A stretch of 64,000 nt of DNA from JAFAXD01 sp963833605 (GTDB taxonomy: Bacteria; Pseudomonadota; Alphaproteobacteria; Rhizobiales; Xanthobacteraceae), in contig CAWHYZ010000024.1 of assembly GCA_963833605.1 (NCBI GenBank), positions 62,001 to 126,000 of the forward strand, given 5' to 3'. A program made the translations under genes and the position numbers. How positions within the stretch are numbered: the first letter of the stretch is position 1; every line of letters starts with the position of its first letter. Of this stretch, positions 8,738-17,919 are shown one piece after another. The notes below the pieces were generated by a model, which had not been told where the DNA came from, did not search any database, and worked only from the letters and a program-made list of their open reading frames with translations.

Positions 8738-9712
8738 ATGATGTCGAAACCACAAAAACCGCCGCTCAAGGTGCTGTTGTGCTCGCCGCGTGGCTTCTGC
8801 GCCGGAGTGGTGCGGGCGATCGACACGGTGGAGCGCGCGCTCGCGCTGCACGGTCCCCCGGTCTATGTGCGACACGAGATCGTGCACAACCGCTATGTCG
8901 TCGATAGCCTACGCGCGAAGGGGGCGGTGTTCGTCGAGAGCCTCGAGGAGATTCCGGACACCAAAGCCCCGGTAGTATTCTCTGCCCATGGCGTACCCAA
9001 ATCGGTGCCGGAAGAGGCACTGCGGCGTCACCTTTATTCGATCGACGCCACCTGTCCGCTGGTGACCAAAGTCCACCGCGAGGCCGAGTTGCACTACCGG
9101 CGTGGGCGCGAGATCGTCCTCGTCGGTCATGCCGGCCATCCCGAGGTGGTCGGTACAATCGGCCAGCTTCCGGCCGGATCGGTGCGTCTGGTCGAAACGA
9201 TTGCCGACGCCGAGGCTTTCGTACCGCACGATCCGACCAATCTTGCCTATGTGACACAGACCACCCTGTCGGTGGACGATACTCACGAGATCGTGGCCGT
9301 GCTCAAGCGACGCTTTCCAGGGATCGTTGGGCCTCACAAGGAAGATATCTGCTATGCGACCACCAATCGGCAGGAGGCGGTAAAACGTGTCGCGCCTGTC
9401 GTCGATGCCTTGATCGTTGTCGGATCGCCGAACTCATCCAATTCGCAGCGGCTCAAGGAAGTGGCGATGCGCAACGGCTGCGGCTATGCGGTTCTGATGC
9501 AGCGCGCAGCCGATATTGACTGGTCGAAGTTCATGCACGTCGAGCGCATCGGGATCACTGCCGGTGCGTCCGCGCCCGAGGTGCTGGTGCAGGAAATCGT
9601 CGACGCTTTTGCGCAACGCTTTGCGCTCGATATTCAGATTATTGCTGGTGCCGAGGAGGAAGTGTTTTTCCCGTTGCCGCGCCCGCTGCGCGGCAGCGAG
9701 GCCGCCGAATGA
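8738..9712 (+). CDS. ispH: 4-hydroxy-3-methylbut-2-enyl diphosphate reductase
   Basis: IspH makes IPP and DMAPP in the last step of the MEP isoprenoid pathway, using a [4Fe-4S] cluster. The three cluster cysteines are visible: Cys21 (GFCAGVVRAI), Cys106 (DATCPLV) and Cys205 (EDICYATTNRQ). The substrate-binding signatures VGHAGHPE and GSPNSSNS are intact. The 324-residue length is normal. Two adjacent ATGs (8738, 8741) are possible starts and neither has a strong ribosome site. thrB follows after 11 bases and rnhA overlaps it, so the three probably form an operon. Confidence 0.95.
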   Translation: MMSKPQKPPLKVLLCSPRGFCAGVVRAIDTVERALALHGPPVYVRHEIVHNRYVVDSLRAKGAVFVESLEEIPDTKAPVVFSAHGVPKSVPEEALRRHLYSIDATCPLVTKVHREAELHYRRGREIVLVGHAGHPEVVGTIGQLPAGSVRLVETIADAEAFVPHDPTNLAYVTQTTLSVDDTHEIVAVLKRRFPGIVGPHKEDICYATTNRQEAVKRVAPVVDALIVVGSPNSSNSQRLKEVAMRNGCGYAVLMQRAADIDWSKFMHVERIGITAGASAPEVLVQEIVDAFAQRFALDIQIIAGAEEEVFFPLPRPLRGSEAAE

Positions 9713-9723
9713 TTAGGTGACGC

Positions 9724-10698
9724 GTGGCCGTCTATACCGATGTGGCGGTCGAGGAATTGCAGACATTTCTCGCCGACTACGACCTCGGCGACGTACTCGC
9801 CTACAAGGGGATTGCGGAGGGGGTCGAAAACTCGAATTTCCTACTGCACACGACCCGGGGCTATTTCATCCTCACTCTCTATGAGAAGCGGGTCGCGCCC
9901 AACGATCTGCCGTTCTTTCTCGCCCTGATGGAGCATTTGCACGCGCGCGGGCTCACGTGTCCGCAGCCGGTCAGGAACCGCAAGGGCGAAACCCTGGGCC
10001 AGCTCGCCCGCCGGCCTGCGGCGCTCGTCACCTTTCTGGATGGAATGTGGGTGCGGCGGCCAACGGCCGCCCACTGTGCGGCGGTTGGCGAAGCGCTCGC
10101 CCAGCTCCATCTCGCCGGTGCCGATTTCAAGATGGTGCGCCCGAACGCGCTCTCAGTCGCGGGCTGGCGCCCGCTCTATGAGGCGACGGGGGAGCTTGCC
10201 AACAGCGTGCAGCGCGATCTTGGCCGCGCCATCGCGGCCGAACTCGATCATTTGGAGAGATGTTGGCCCTACGACCTCCCGCACGGCGTGATCCATGCCG
10301 ACCTCTTTCCAGACAACGTGTTCTTTCTCGGCAGTCAGCTGTCGGGGTTAATCGACTTCTACTTCGCCTGCACCGATGCCCTTGCCTATGATGTCGCGAT
10401 CTGCCTCAACGCGTGGTGCTTCGAACCCGATCATTCATTTAATGTAACCAAGGGGCGCGCATTGTTGCAGGCTTATGGGAAGACCCGGCCTCTGACCGAC
10501 ATCGAGCTCGCGGCGCTGCCGCTGTTGGCGCGCGGCGCCGCGTTGCGCTTTTTGCTCACCCGCCTGGTTGATTGGCTCAACGTCCCACCCGGTGCACTGG
10601 TGCGGCCAAAGGATCCGCTGGAGTACTGGCGCAAGCTGCGATTTCACCAGGCGATCAGGAGCGCGGGCGACTACGGTATCAAGGCGTGTGCGACGTGA
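9724..10698 (+). CDS. thrB: Homoserine kinase, ThrB2 (phosphotransferase) type
   Basis: A 324-residue protein of the aminoglycoside-phosphotransferase fold that phosphorylates homoserine in threonine synthesis. The catalytic loop HADLFPDN is at 191-198 and the metal-binding LIDFYFACTD follows. The N-terminal GIAEGVENSNFLL is the nucleotide-binding part typical of proteobacterial ThrB2. It uses a GTG start. Its stop TGA overlaps the GTG start of rnhA by four bases (GTGA), so translation of the two is coupled. Confidence 0.93.
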   Translation: MAVYTDVAVEELQTFLADYDLGDVLAYKGIAEGVENSNFLLHTTRGYFILTLYEKRVAPNDLPFFLALMEHLHARGLTCPQPVRNRKGETLGQLARRPAALVTFLDGMWVRRPTAAHCAAVGEALAQLHLAGADFKMVRPNALSVAGWRPLYEATGELANSVQRDLGRAIAAELDHLERCWPYDLPHGVIHADLFPDNVFFLGSQLSGLIDFYFACTDALAYDVAICLNAWCFEPDHSFNVTKGRALLQAYGKTRPLTDIELAALPLLARGAALRFLLTRLVDWLNVPPGALVRPKDPLEYWRKLRFHQAIRSAGDYGIKACAT

Positions 10699-11150
10699 GC
10701 GGTGACCGCGTCATTATTCACACCGACGGCGCCTGTTCCGGCAACCCCGGACCGGGCGGGTGGGGCGCTATCCTGCAGTGGAACAGTCACACGCGCGAGC
10801 TCAAGGGCGGCGAGGCCCACACGACCAACAATCGCATGGAATTGATGGCGGCCATCATGGCGCTCGAGGCGCTCAAGCGGGACTGCATGGTGGAGGTTCA
10901 CACCGACAGCCAGTATCTGCGGGACGGCATCACCAAATGGATCCACGGCTGGAAACGCAACGGCTGGCGTACCGCCGACAAAAAGCCGGTGAAGAATGCC
11001 GAACTCTGGCAGCGGCTCGAAGCGGCGCTCGCCAAGCACAAGGTGAGCTGGCATTGGGTGCGGGGCCACGCGGGTCACGATCTCAACGAACGTGCCGACG
11101 AACTCGCGCGCGCGGCGATCGCGGAGCTGCTTGCCGCGACGCGGGCGTAA
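10695..11150 (+). CDS. rnhA: Ribonuclease HI
   Basis: A 151-residue enzyme that removes RNA from RNA-DNA hybrids. All four acidic catalytic residues are present: Asp11 (HTDGACSGNPGPGGWG), Glu49 (NNRMELMAA), Asp71 (HTDSQYL) and Asp135 (NERADELA), with His125 in WVRGHAGHD. The GTG start at 10695 gives the conserved length; upstream in-frame starts lie inside thrB. The order ispH-thrB-rnhA is common in Rhizobiales. Confidence 0.95.
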   Translation: MSGDRVIIHTDGACSGNPGPGGWGAILQWNSHTRELKGGEAHTTNNRMELMAAIMALEALKRDCMVEVHTDSQYLRDGITKWIHGWKRNGWRTADKKPVKNAELWQRLEAALAKHKVSWHWVRGHAGHDLNERADELARAAIAELLAATRA

Positions 11151-11268
11151 CGGTCGCAGTGAGCAGCCACAGCGGGCTGAGCGCAGCGAAACTCATCAGG
11201 TCTTGTCCCCTACGAATTGCGATGGGCTTCGCAAGAGCCCAAGTCATCCCACGCATTTTGGATAAGCG

Positions 11269-12480
11269 CTATTGTCCTGTCGGCGGTGGTGAAGCGTCGG
11301 CAGTGCCCTCATCGCGCAATCCGTATGCCGTCTGCGCCGCCGCAAACCCGGCCACCGAAAATTCGCCGAGCTCCTCCATCTCGGATCGGCACTGCTCGGC
11401 GAAGCGTGCCGATGCGACCACCGTGCGGCCAAGCATCGAGGCAACCTTTTCCAGCCGGGCCGCGAGATTCACGGCCGGCCCGATGCAGGTAAAGTCGAGC
11501 CGGCCGGCGGCGCCGATATTGCCGTACAGAACCTCGCCCACGTGTAGCGCTAGTCCGAAGCGCAACAGTTGCCCGAGTTCGGCGCCGTTCGCAGCGTTCA
11601 ACGCGTCGACGTTGGCGCGGGTCGCGCGCGCAGCGTCAAGGGTGCGCAAACAAACCTCATCGACGTCGGAGTCATCCGATGCAATGGGAAAAATCGCCAG
11701 CAATCCGTCGCCCATGAATTTCAATACTTCGCCGCCATGATCGAGCACCGCCGGCACCTGGCAATCAAAATAGCGATTGAGCACATCGACGACCGCTTCC
11801 GGTGGCAACCGGTCGGACATTGCAGTGAAGCCGCGCATGTCCGACAGCCAGATGGCCGCATGGATCTTGTCGGCATGGCCGCGCCGGATCTGGCCGGCGA
11901 GGATGCGCGCGCCGGCATTGTTGCCTACATAGGTGTCGAGCAGATTGCCGGCGGTTCGCTGCAGTGCGCGAATCTCCGCCACCCGCGCAAGCGGGTGAAT
12001 GACCTGCTGCAGCGCCGCGAAATGCTCGTCGGAGAAACCGCCCGGGTGTTTTGTCGACCACGTTGCGGCATGCAACGAGGCGTCCGTGAACACAAGCGGC
12101 ATCGCCACGTAGTCGGTAACACCTTCAGCACGCAGCTCGCGCAGGAACGGCGCCTCGTCATCGGAGGGCAGCTCGGTCAGCCGGTGGCGAACGGGTTTGC
12201 CGGTCTCGTAGACGACAACGATTGGGCTCTTGTTGTATTCGTCCGTTGACGTAATGGTGTGAGGCGCCGTTCTGATAACCACGTCGGCACCTGGTCGCCA
12301 GACGAAACTGCGGCCAAAAAAATCAGGATGCAGCGTACGCACGAAGACGCCAACCCGCCAAAGCGGAATGTCGCAGGCGGAGAGATCCTCGCACAGCTTT
12401 TTGAGAACATGATCCGCCCGCAGCGTCGAGCGTGCGCCGTCGATGAGCCAGTCTACAACGTCGGAAACCTGGCCGACCAT
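11269..12480 (-). CDS. Class III adenylate cyclase, soluble
   Basis: A 403-residue protein without membrane segments. Residues 1-180 are a GAF-like or family-specific sensory part (LWRVGVFVRTLHPDFFGRSF; PSDDEAPFLRELRAEGVTDY), often seen before bacterial cyclase domains. The catalytic domain follows: metal-binding Asp214 in WLSDMRGFTAMSD and Asp258 in GGEVLKFMGDGLLAIFP, with FGLALHVGEVLYGNIGA and RLDFTCIGPAVNLAARLE, where the Asp probably selects adenine. The core residues needed for cAMP synthesis appear intact. It converges with rnhA across about 118 bases. Its signal is unknown. Confidence 0.9.
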   Translation of the reverse strand: MVGQVSDVVDWLIDGARSTLRADHVLKKLCEDLSACDIPLWRVGVFVRTLHPDFFGRSFVWRPGADVVIRTAPHTITSTDEYNKSPIVVVYETGKPVRHRLTELPSDDEAPFLRELRAEGVTDYVAMPLVFTDASLHAATWSTKHPGGFSDEHFAALQQVIHPLARVAEIRALQRTAGNLLDTYVGNNAGARILAGQIRRGHADKIHAAIWLSDMRGFTAMSDRLPPEAVVDVLNRYFDCQVPAVLDHGGEVLKFMGDGLLAIFPIASDDSDVDEVCLRTLDAARATRANVDALNAANGAELGQLLRFGLALHVGEVLYGNIGAAGRLDFTCIGPAVNLAARLEKVASMLGRTVVASARFAEQCRSEMEELGEFSVAGFAAAQTAYGLRDEGTADASPPPTGQ

Positions 12481-12545
12481 GGCGCCTCATTCTGCCGGCA
12501 ACCCCGCGATCAATCTGAGCGCGGGGCGGCGTGGTTCTGCAGTGG

Positions 12546-13028
12546 TCAGAATTGCTTGAGCAGGTTCTCGGCGCCGGAGACGTCCGCTTTGCCCGGCGCC
12601 TCTTCGATGTTGAGCTTTTTCACGACGCCGTCTTCCACCACCATGGAGTAGCGTTTCGAGCGCACGCCCAATCCCATCGCGGAGCCGTCGAGCCACAGGT
12701 CGATCGCCTTGGCAAAATCGCCATTGCCGTCGGACAGAAACTCGATCTTGCCTTCGGCGCCCGAGGCCTTCTTCCAGGCATCCATGACGAACACGTCGTT
12801 GACGCCCGTTACCGCGATCGTATCGATGCCTTTGCTCTTGATCGCGTCGGCCTTTTGCACAAATCCGGGAAGATGATTCTTGTGGCAGGTCGGCGTGAAT
12901 GCGCCCGGCACGGCGAACAGCACCACCTTCTTGCCTTTGAAAATTTCGTCGGTGGTCTTCACCGCCGGCCCCTCTGCGGTCATCACTCTGAACTTGGCTT
13001 CAGGCAATCGATCACCGACCTTGATCAT
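12546..13028 (-). CDS. Peroxiredoxin (Prx5/type II, 1-Cys-like)
   Basis: A 160-residue thiol peroxidase. The peroxidatic cysteine is Cys48 in PGAFTPTCHKNHLPGF, the signature of the Prx5 subfamily, whose members use glutaredoxin or glutathione. No second conserved cysteine is visible in the C-terminal half (IEEAPGKADVSGAENLLKQF ending). The start at 13028 follows AAAGGA and gives the usual family length; a longer upstream frame runs into repeat sequence and is not real. Confidence 0.93.
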   Translation of the reverse strand: MIKVGDRLPEAKFRVMTAEGPAVKTTDEIFKGKKVVLFAVPGAFTPTCHKNHLPGFVQKADAIKSKGIDTIAVTGVNDVFVMDAWKKASGAEGKIEFLSDGNGDFAKAIDLWLDGSAMGLGVRSKRYSMVVEDGVVKKLNIEEAPGKADVSGAENLLKQF

Positions 13029-13144
13029 GATACGCGTTCCTTTGGTTGAGTAATTGCTTCGCGTCCGGTCGTCCGGAACGCGCGTAAAATAGAGCATTCG
13101 TGCCGACGAAACCAGATTAGACCGCAGAGCATCCGGCGCCCCAA

Positions 13145-13243
13145 TTCCTAGGAACTTCGCGACGGCACTAGTGCCCGGGTTCCGAAGTTCGTGATACATG
13201 CCGGCATCCTCTGACACGAACTTCGGAAACAAAAGGGCACTAG
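13145..13243. repeat. Dispersed hairpin repeat, type 2
   Basis: Inverted arms: CTAGTGCCC...TTCCGAAGTTCGTG (13169-13193) and CACGAACTTCGGAA...GGGCACTAG (13216-13243). The half-arm recurs at 23048. It is directly followed by copy B of the other type, and the two types share the CTAGTGCC terminus. Confidence 0.7.
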
Positions 13244-13334
13244 CAAGTATATGATTCTAGTGCCGCTTCTCGATTTGAAGTTCCTGAACGACATTGCGGC
13301 AGCTGGTGCAGGAACTTCAAATCGGCGGCACTAG
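13244..13334. repeat. Dispersed hairpin repeat, copy B
   Basis: The best-preserved copy. CTAGTGCCGC...CGATTTGAAGTTCCTG (13258-13286) pairs with CAGGAACTTCAAATCG...GCGGCACTAG (13309-13334). The right-hand CTAG supplies the TAG stop codon of the DsbD-domain gene. Confidence 0.75.
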
Positions 13335-14182
13335 TCGAGACGAGCCTTCACTTCGATCGCCGTACCGTCGGCCACCGCGGTCAAGGTCAGGGTTGCGCCC
13401 TGTGCGCTTGCCCCCGGCGGCACACCGTCGAGATCGAACGCAAAGCGCTGTATGCCGGGCGGTCCGCCGTCGACCGGTGCTGGTAGCGGCAAGGCCCATT
13501 CAGGGGTCGGCCCCTCGGCGAAGAGGTCAACTTTTGCGCCGGTTGGCGCGGCCACATCGACGACCAAGTGTGGAAAGCGTGCCCCCGGTTCTTGTCGCAC
13601 GCTGCGGATTGCGAAGGCAGCACCGCCTCCAACCGGCGCCGGCTTGGGCACGCGCGCTTCGGCTGCTGCCAGCGTGCCGTCGTTGGCTGCGGCGCCGGGC
13701 GCGCCCACCAGCAACAGTTCCACACTGCCATCAGCAGGCACACACAATTTCTCGCAGACCGCGTAGTCGAGTTTGAGCCGCAACGTTACCGGTCGTAACG
13801 GATCTTTTGCCACGACCTCGACCGGAAAGATGACGCTGTCCTCGTATCCGATGGACTGACCATTGGCGTCGCCGAAGCGGTGCGGTGACGGCCAGCGGAG
13901 CGTGGCCGACTGAACATTGCTTGATTGCGCAAAATCGAAGCGCGGCGGAACGCCTGAATCACCAGGGTAGCGCCAGTAGGTTTTCCAACCCGGTGCCAGC
14001 CGGACTTCCACACCTGCGCGCAGCTTCGTTCCATCGGAGCTTATGGGAGTACCCGCAATGATTCGCACGGCCGAGCGTGCGTCGCCGTCCCACGCCGAGG
14101 CATCCGCGGCGCGGGCATTCACGAGTCCGATGGCAAGGACGAGGCCCACTGCGCCAAGGCGCCGCGATACGGTTGCAATCAT
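13331..14182 (-). CDS. Periplasmic DsbD N-terminal-domain-like protein
   Basis: A 283-residue exported protein. The signal peptide covers about residues 1-26. The mature domain (GLRAGVEVRLAPGWKTYWRY-like block, PHRFGDANGQSIGYEDSVIF, then LDYAVCEKLCVPADGSVELL) matches the N-terminal domain of DsbD/ScsB-type disulfide reductases, including the Cys-x3-Cys pair in VCEKLC. The transmembrane and thioredoxin domains of DsbD are absent, so this is a free-standing receiver domain. Its stop codon lies within repeat B, which suggests the repeat landed at the gene end and may have trimmed the C-terminus. It is divergent from YqgE. Confidence 0.8.
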   Translation of the reverse strand: MIATVSRRLGAVGLVLAIGLVNARAADASAWDGDARSAVRIIAGTPISSDGTKLRAGVEVRLAPGWKTYWRYPGDSGVPPRFDFAQSSNVQSATLRWPSPHRFGDANGQSIGYEDSVIFPVEVVAKDPLRPVTLRLKLDYAVCEKLCVPADGSVELLLVGAPGAAANDGTLAAAEARVPKPAPVGGGAAFAIRSVRQEPGARFPHLVVDVAAPTGAKVDLFAEGPTPEWALPLPAPVDGGPPGIQRFAFDLDGVPPGASAQGATLTLTAVADGTAIEVKARLD

Positions 14183-14286
14183 AGCCAATCGTCTACATTT
14201 GCCTGACCGTCGGAGGAACTGAATTCGTCGTGAACGTTTGGTGAATTGTGGTTTCGTCCGGAAACGGACCGGGGTAATATTCGGCA

Positions 14287-14898
14287 ATGAAGCTGGCAAC
14301 GAAGTCAACCAAGGGTCGGCGGGGATTCCTCGACGGCCAGATGCTTATCGCCATGCCGAGCATGCGCGATGAGCGCTTTGCTCGTGCCCTGGTCTACATG
14401 TGCGCGCATTCCCCCGAGGGCGCCATGGGCATTGTCGTCAACCAGCCGGCCGCGGACATCAATTTCCCTGATCTGCTGGTGAAGCTCGACGTAATTCCAG
14501 CCGAGGAGCGCATCCAGCTGCCGCGCCGGGCGGGTACCATCAAGGTGCTGAAGGGTGGACCAGTCGAAACCCAGCGCGGATTTGTGTTGCACACTGCCGA
14601 TTTCTTCATCGAGAACTCGACGCTGCCGATCGATGAAGGGATCTGTCTGACCGCGACGCTTGATATACTGAAAGCGATTGCGCGCGACGAAGGCCCAGCG
14701 AGTGCGGTGTTAGCGCTCGGCTATGCGGGTTGGGCGCCGGGCCAGCTGGAGAACGAAATCCAGCACAATGGCTGGCTGCATTGCACCGCCGATTCCGATC
14801 TGGTGTTCGGCACCGATACCGGCGGCAAGTATGAGAAGGCCATGGGCAAGCTCGGCATCGACCTTGGCATGCTGTCGAGCGACGCCGGCCACGCCTGA
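14287..14898 (+). CDS. YqgE/AlgH family protein (UPF0301)
   Basis: A 203-residue cytoplasmic protein. The conserved N-terminal block FLDGQMLIAMPSMRDERFAR and the GAMGIVVNQPA and LGYAGWAPGQLENEI motifs identify the YqgE/AlgH family. In Pseudomonas AlgH was linked to alginate control, but a general biochemical role is not established. It lies in the 100-base gap divergent from the DsbD-domain gene and converges with the GGDEF-EAL gene. Confidence 0.92.
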   Translation: MKLATKSTKGRRGFLDGQMLIAMPSMRDERFARALVYMCAHSPEGAMGIVVNQPAADINFPDLLVKLDVIPAEERIQLPRRAGTIKVLKGGPVETQRGFVLHTADFFIENSTLPIDEGICLTATLDILKAIARDEGPASAVLALGYAGWAPGQLENEIQHNGWLHCTADSDLVFGTDTGGKYEKAMGKLGIDLGMLSSDAGHA

Positions 14899-14903
14899 CG
14901 CGC

Positions 14904-17779
14904 TTACCGCGCGACAGCAACCTTCTCGCGCGTCAGCAGGCGGCCAGCCTGATCGGCATCCATCGGCTCACCAAACAGGAATCCCTGTGCGAATTCGCAC
15001 CCGAGCTGTTCGAGTTCGGCGGCATCGGCTTCGGTCTCGGTGCCCTCGGCCACGACCTTCATTGCGAGATCGTGCGCCACGGTCACGATCGAACGCAGGA
15101 TCGCCGGCCGTTTGCCCTTGTTGTTGGGGCGCACGAAGGACTGGTCGATCTTGAGCGTATCGAACGGAAATCGCTGCAGGTAAGCTAGTGAGGAGTGCCC
15201 AGTGCCGAAGTCATCGAGCATCAAGCCGACGCCGAACTCGCGCATGCGCTGGAGGACCTGGGCAGCGTATTCGGGGTTCTCCATCACCAGAGCCTCGGTC
15301 AATTCGAGCTTGAGGGCTCCGCGCGCGAGCCCTGCGCGGCCTAGCAGCGCGCGCAGATCATTGGCGAAGTCCTGACGCAACAGCTGGCGCGACGAGACGT
15401 TAACGCTGGCAAACAGAGGCTCGCGTGCGCGTGCCGAGCGCTGCCAGAGGGCGAGCTGCCGTGCCGTCCGCTCGATCGCGAACATGCCGAGGTCGACGGC
15501 GAGGCCGGTTTCCTCGGCGAACGCCATGAACTCCGCCGGCGACTGGCTTCCGAGCTTCGGATGGTCCCAGCGCAGCACGGCTTGGAAACCCGCGATCGTG
15601 CGGTCGTGCAGCCGCGCGATCGGCTGGTACTGGAGGGAAATCTGCTCGCGTTCGATCGCCCGCTTCAATTCGGCCTCGAGGGTGAGCTTGTCCATCTTGC
15701 GTGCGCGCATTGTGGGCTTGAACACCTCGATGCGGTCGCCGCCCAGCCGTTTGGCATGGTACATGGCGAGTTCCGCGTCGGTGAGAACGTCCTCGCCGCG
15801 CGTGGGCTGAGTATCGCCGAGCGCAAGCCCGATCGAGGCCGTGAGGAAGATCTCGCGATCATTGAATGCAATCGGAGCTCGCAGCGCCTTGCGCAACGTC
15901 TCGCCGAACGTGGTGATCTGGGTGGGTTCGCGCACCGAGAGCAACACGAGGCCGAACTGGTCGCCGGCCAGGCGCGCCAGCACATCCTGGGGCTTGAGCA
16001 GGCGGCCAAGTCGGCGCGCAATCGTGAGCAGGATCGAAATCGCCAACCGCCATCCCGACCGAATCGTTGACCTGTTTGAAGCGGTCGAGATCGATCACCA
16101 TCACGGTCGCCTTGATGGCAGGGTCGGCCTTGCCCAAGGCAAGCACGGAATTGAGCTGATTGAGGAACAGGGCCCGGTTCGGCAGCCCGGTGAGGTTGTC
16201 GCGCACCGCGTCGTGCAGCAGCCGCTCTTCAGCGGTCTTGAACTCGGTCACATCGGTGAGGGTACCGACGAGCCGCACCACTTCGCCATCGGAGCCGACG
16301 ACCGGTCGCGCCTTGAGCGTGAACCACAGGTAGTGATCATCGGACCCGCGTAGTCGGAGGTCCTGGATCAGGCGCCCGCGCCGATGCTCGAGCAGGCCGT
16401 CGAGGGTCGCGCGGAACCGGTCGCGATCGGTCGGGTGCACGAACTCGAGCCAGTGCGCGGCCGATCCTTCGAGTGCGCCGCGCTTGAGCCCGAGCATGGT
16501 CTCGGCTTCGGGGCCAGTGAAAACCTTGTCGGTGGATACGTCCCAGTCCCATACCACGTCGCCGGCGCCCGCCAACGCCAGCGCCCGCCGCTCGAACGTC
16601 GGATACGAGTCCGTGCGTGACGCCGCCCGCGAACGCGTGCTGCATGACCGTGAAGCCGATCAGCATGACGATCAGCACCAAGCCGCCGAGCAGTGCAGGC
16701 GCGACGATGTCATTGGTCACCATGCCGGCGACGGTCAAGCCCGCGGCAATCACCCAGGTCAACAGCAGGAACCAGGTCGGAATCAACAGCACGGCGCGGT
16801 CGAAGCCGCGGACGGCCAGATAGACCACGAGCACGAACCCGACGATGGCGACGAGGAGGAGCGAAAGCCGGGCGATGCCGGATGCGGTTGGTGGATCATA
16901 GAGAGCCACCGCGGCCAGCGCGGCGAGCGCCACGAGCCAGACGATTGTCACGTGCGCATAGCGTACGTGCCAGCGATTGAGATTGAGGTAAGCAAACAGA
17001 AACACTAGCAACGTTGCGGTCAGGATCGCTTCCCCGGCCGCGCGCCAGATGCGCTCGGCGCCCGCCGACATATCGAAGACCTTGCCCCAAAAACCAAAGT
17101 CAATCCCGATATAGACGAGCACGGCCCAGCCGAGCGCGGCTGCCGCCGGAAACATGATGGAACCTTTCACCACGAACAGAATGGTCAGGAACAGCGCCAG
17201 CAGGCCGGCAATGCCGATGACAATGCCGTAGTAGAGGGTGAACGAGTTGATCTTGTCTTTGTAGGCATCGGGCTCCCACAGGTAGACCTGGGGCAGTTCG
17301 TCGGAGCGCAACTCGACCACGTAGGTGATGACCGTCCCGGGATCGAGCGTCAGACGAAAGATATCTGCGGTCGCGCTGTCCTGTCGGTCTGGTCGGTCGC
17401 CGGAGCTTGGCGTGATGTTGACGACGCGCGAGAGGCCGAGGTCGGGCCAGAAGAAGCCGGAGCCGACCATCCGATAGTGCGGCACGACGACAAGCCGGTC
17501 GATCTGCTCGTCGCTCGAATTGGCCAGCGCAAACACCGCCCAAGACGCACCGGGCTCGCGCGCTCTCACACCGATCCGGCGCACGATCCCATCGGCGCCG
17601 GGAGCAGTTGATACTTGCAGACTGTCACCGTCGGCCTTGGGTCGCTCGACCACGTCAGTAATATCAATTGCAGCGGCGTCGAGACGTACGTTGACGGCTT
17701 CAACGGCGTGCGCCGCGCGCACGGCTAGGCCGAGCGCAAGCAATAGAGCAACCGCGTTGATGAAACGCAGGTAAGGCAA
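14904..17779 (-). pseudogene. Membrane sensor PAS-GGDEF-EAL protein, two frameshifts
   Basis: The pieces join into one protein of about 950 residues: signal peptide; periplasmic 7TMR-DISM-like extracellular domain (WAVFALANSSDEQIDRLVVV); seven hydrophobic segments; PAS (AGAGDVVWDWDVS); GGDEF (NLTGLPNRALFLNQL, DLDRFKQVNDS); EAL. Frame is lost at about 16595 (GACGTTCGAG for GACGTCGAG) and about 16038 (GATTTCG for GATTCG), each explained by one extra base. The GGDEF loop reads AGDQF and the first EAL motif reads GFQAVLRW, with Gln for catalytic Glu, though ELTE, DDFGTGHSS, KIDQSFV and AEGTE remain. It is therefore probably a c-di-GMP effector or weak enzyme rather than an active cyclase. It starts at TTG 17779. 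The frameshifts may be sequencing errors. Confidence 0.8.
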
Positions 17780-17919
17780 ACCCCCAGCTCCCCCGTGCGG
17801 GCCCCCTCAAGAACAGCCATGGTTAGACGCAGGTTGTGGCGAGAAGAAGGTTTCCAGGTAGCGGTTTGCGGGCTGGAGTGACACCACCAACAGACTGGAA
17901 ATGCACACAAAACAGGCTT

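Noticed and set aside
13029..13232. N-terminal extension of the peroxiredoxin
   Set aside because: The upstream in-frame codons lie in repeat sequence; the same peptide (MYHE..PGTSA) appears opposite another repeat near 23040.
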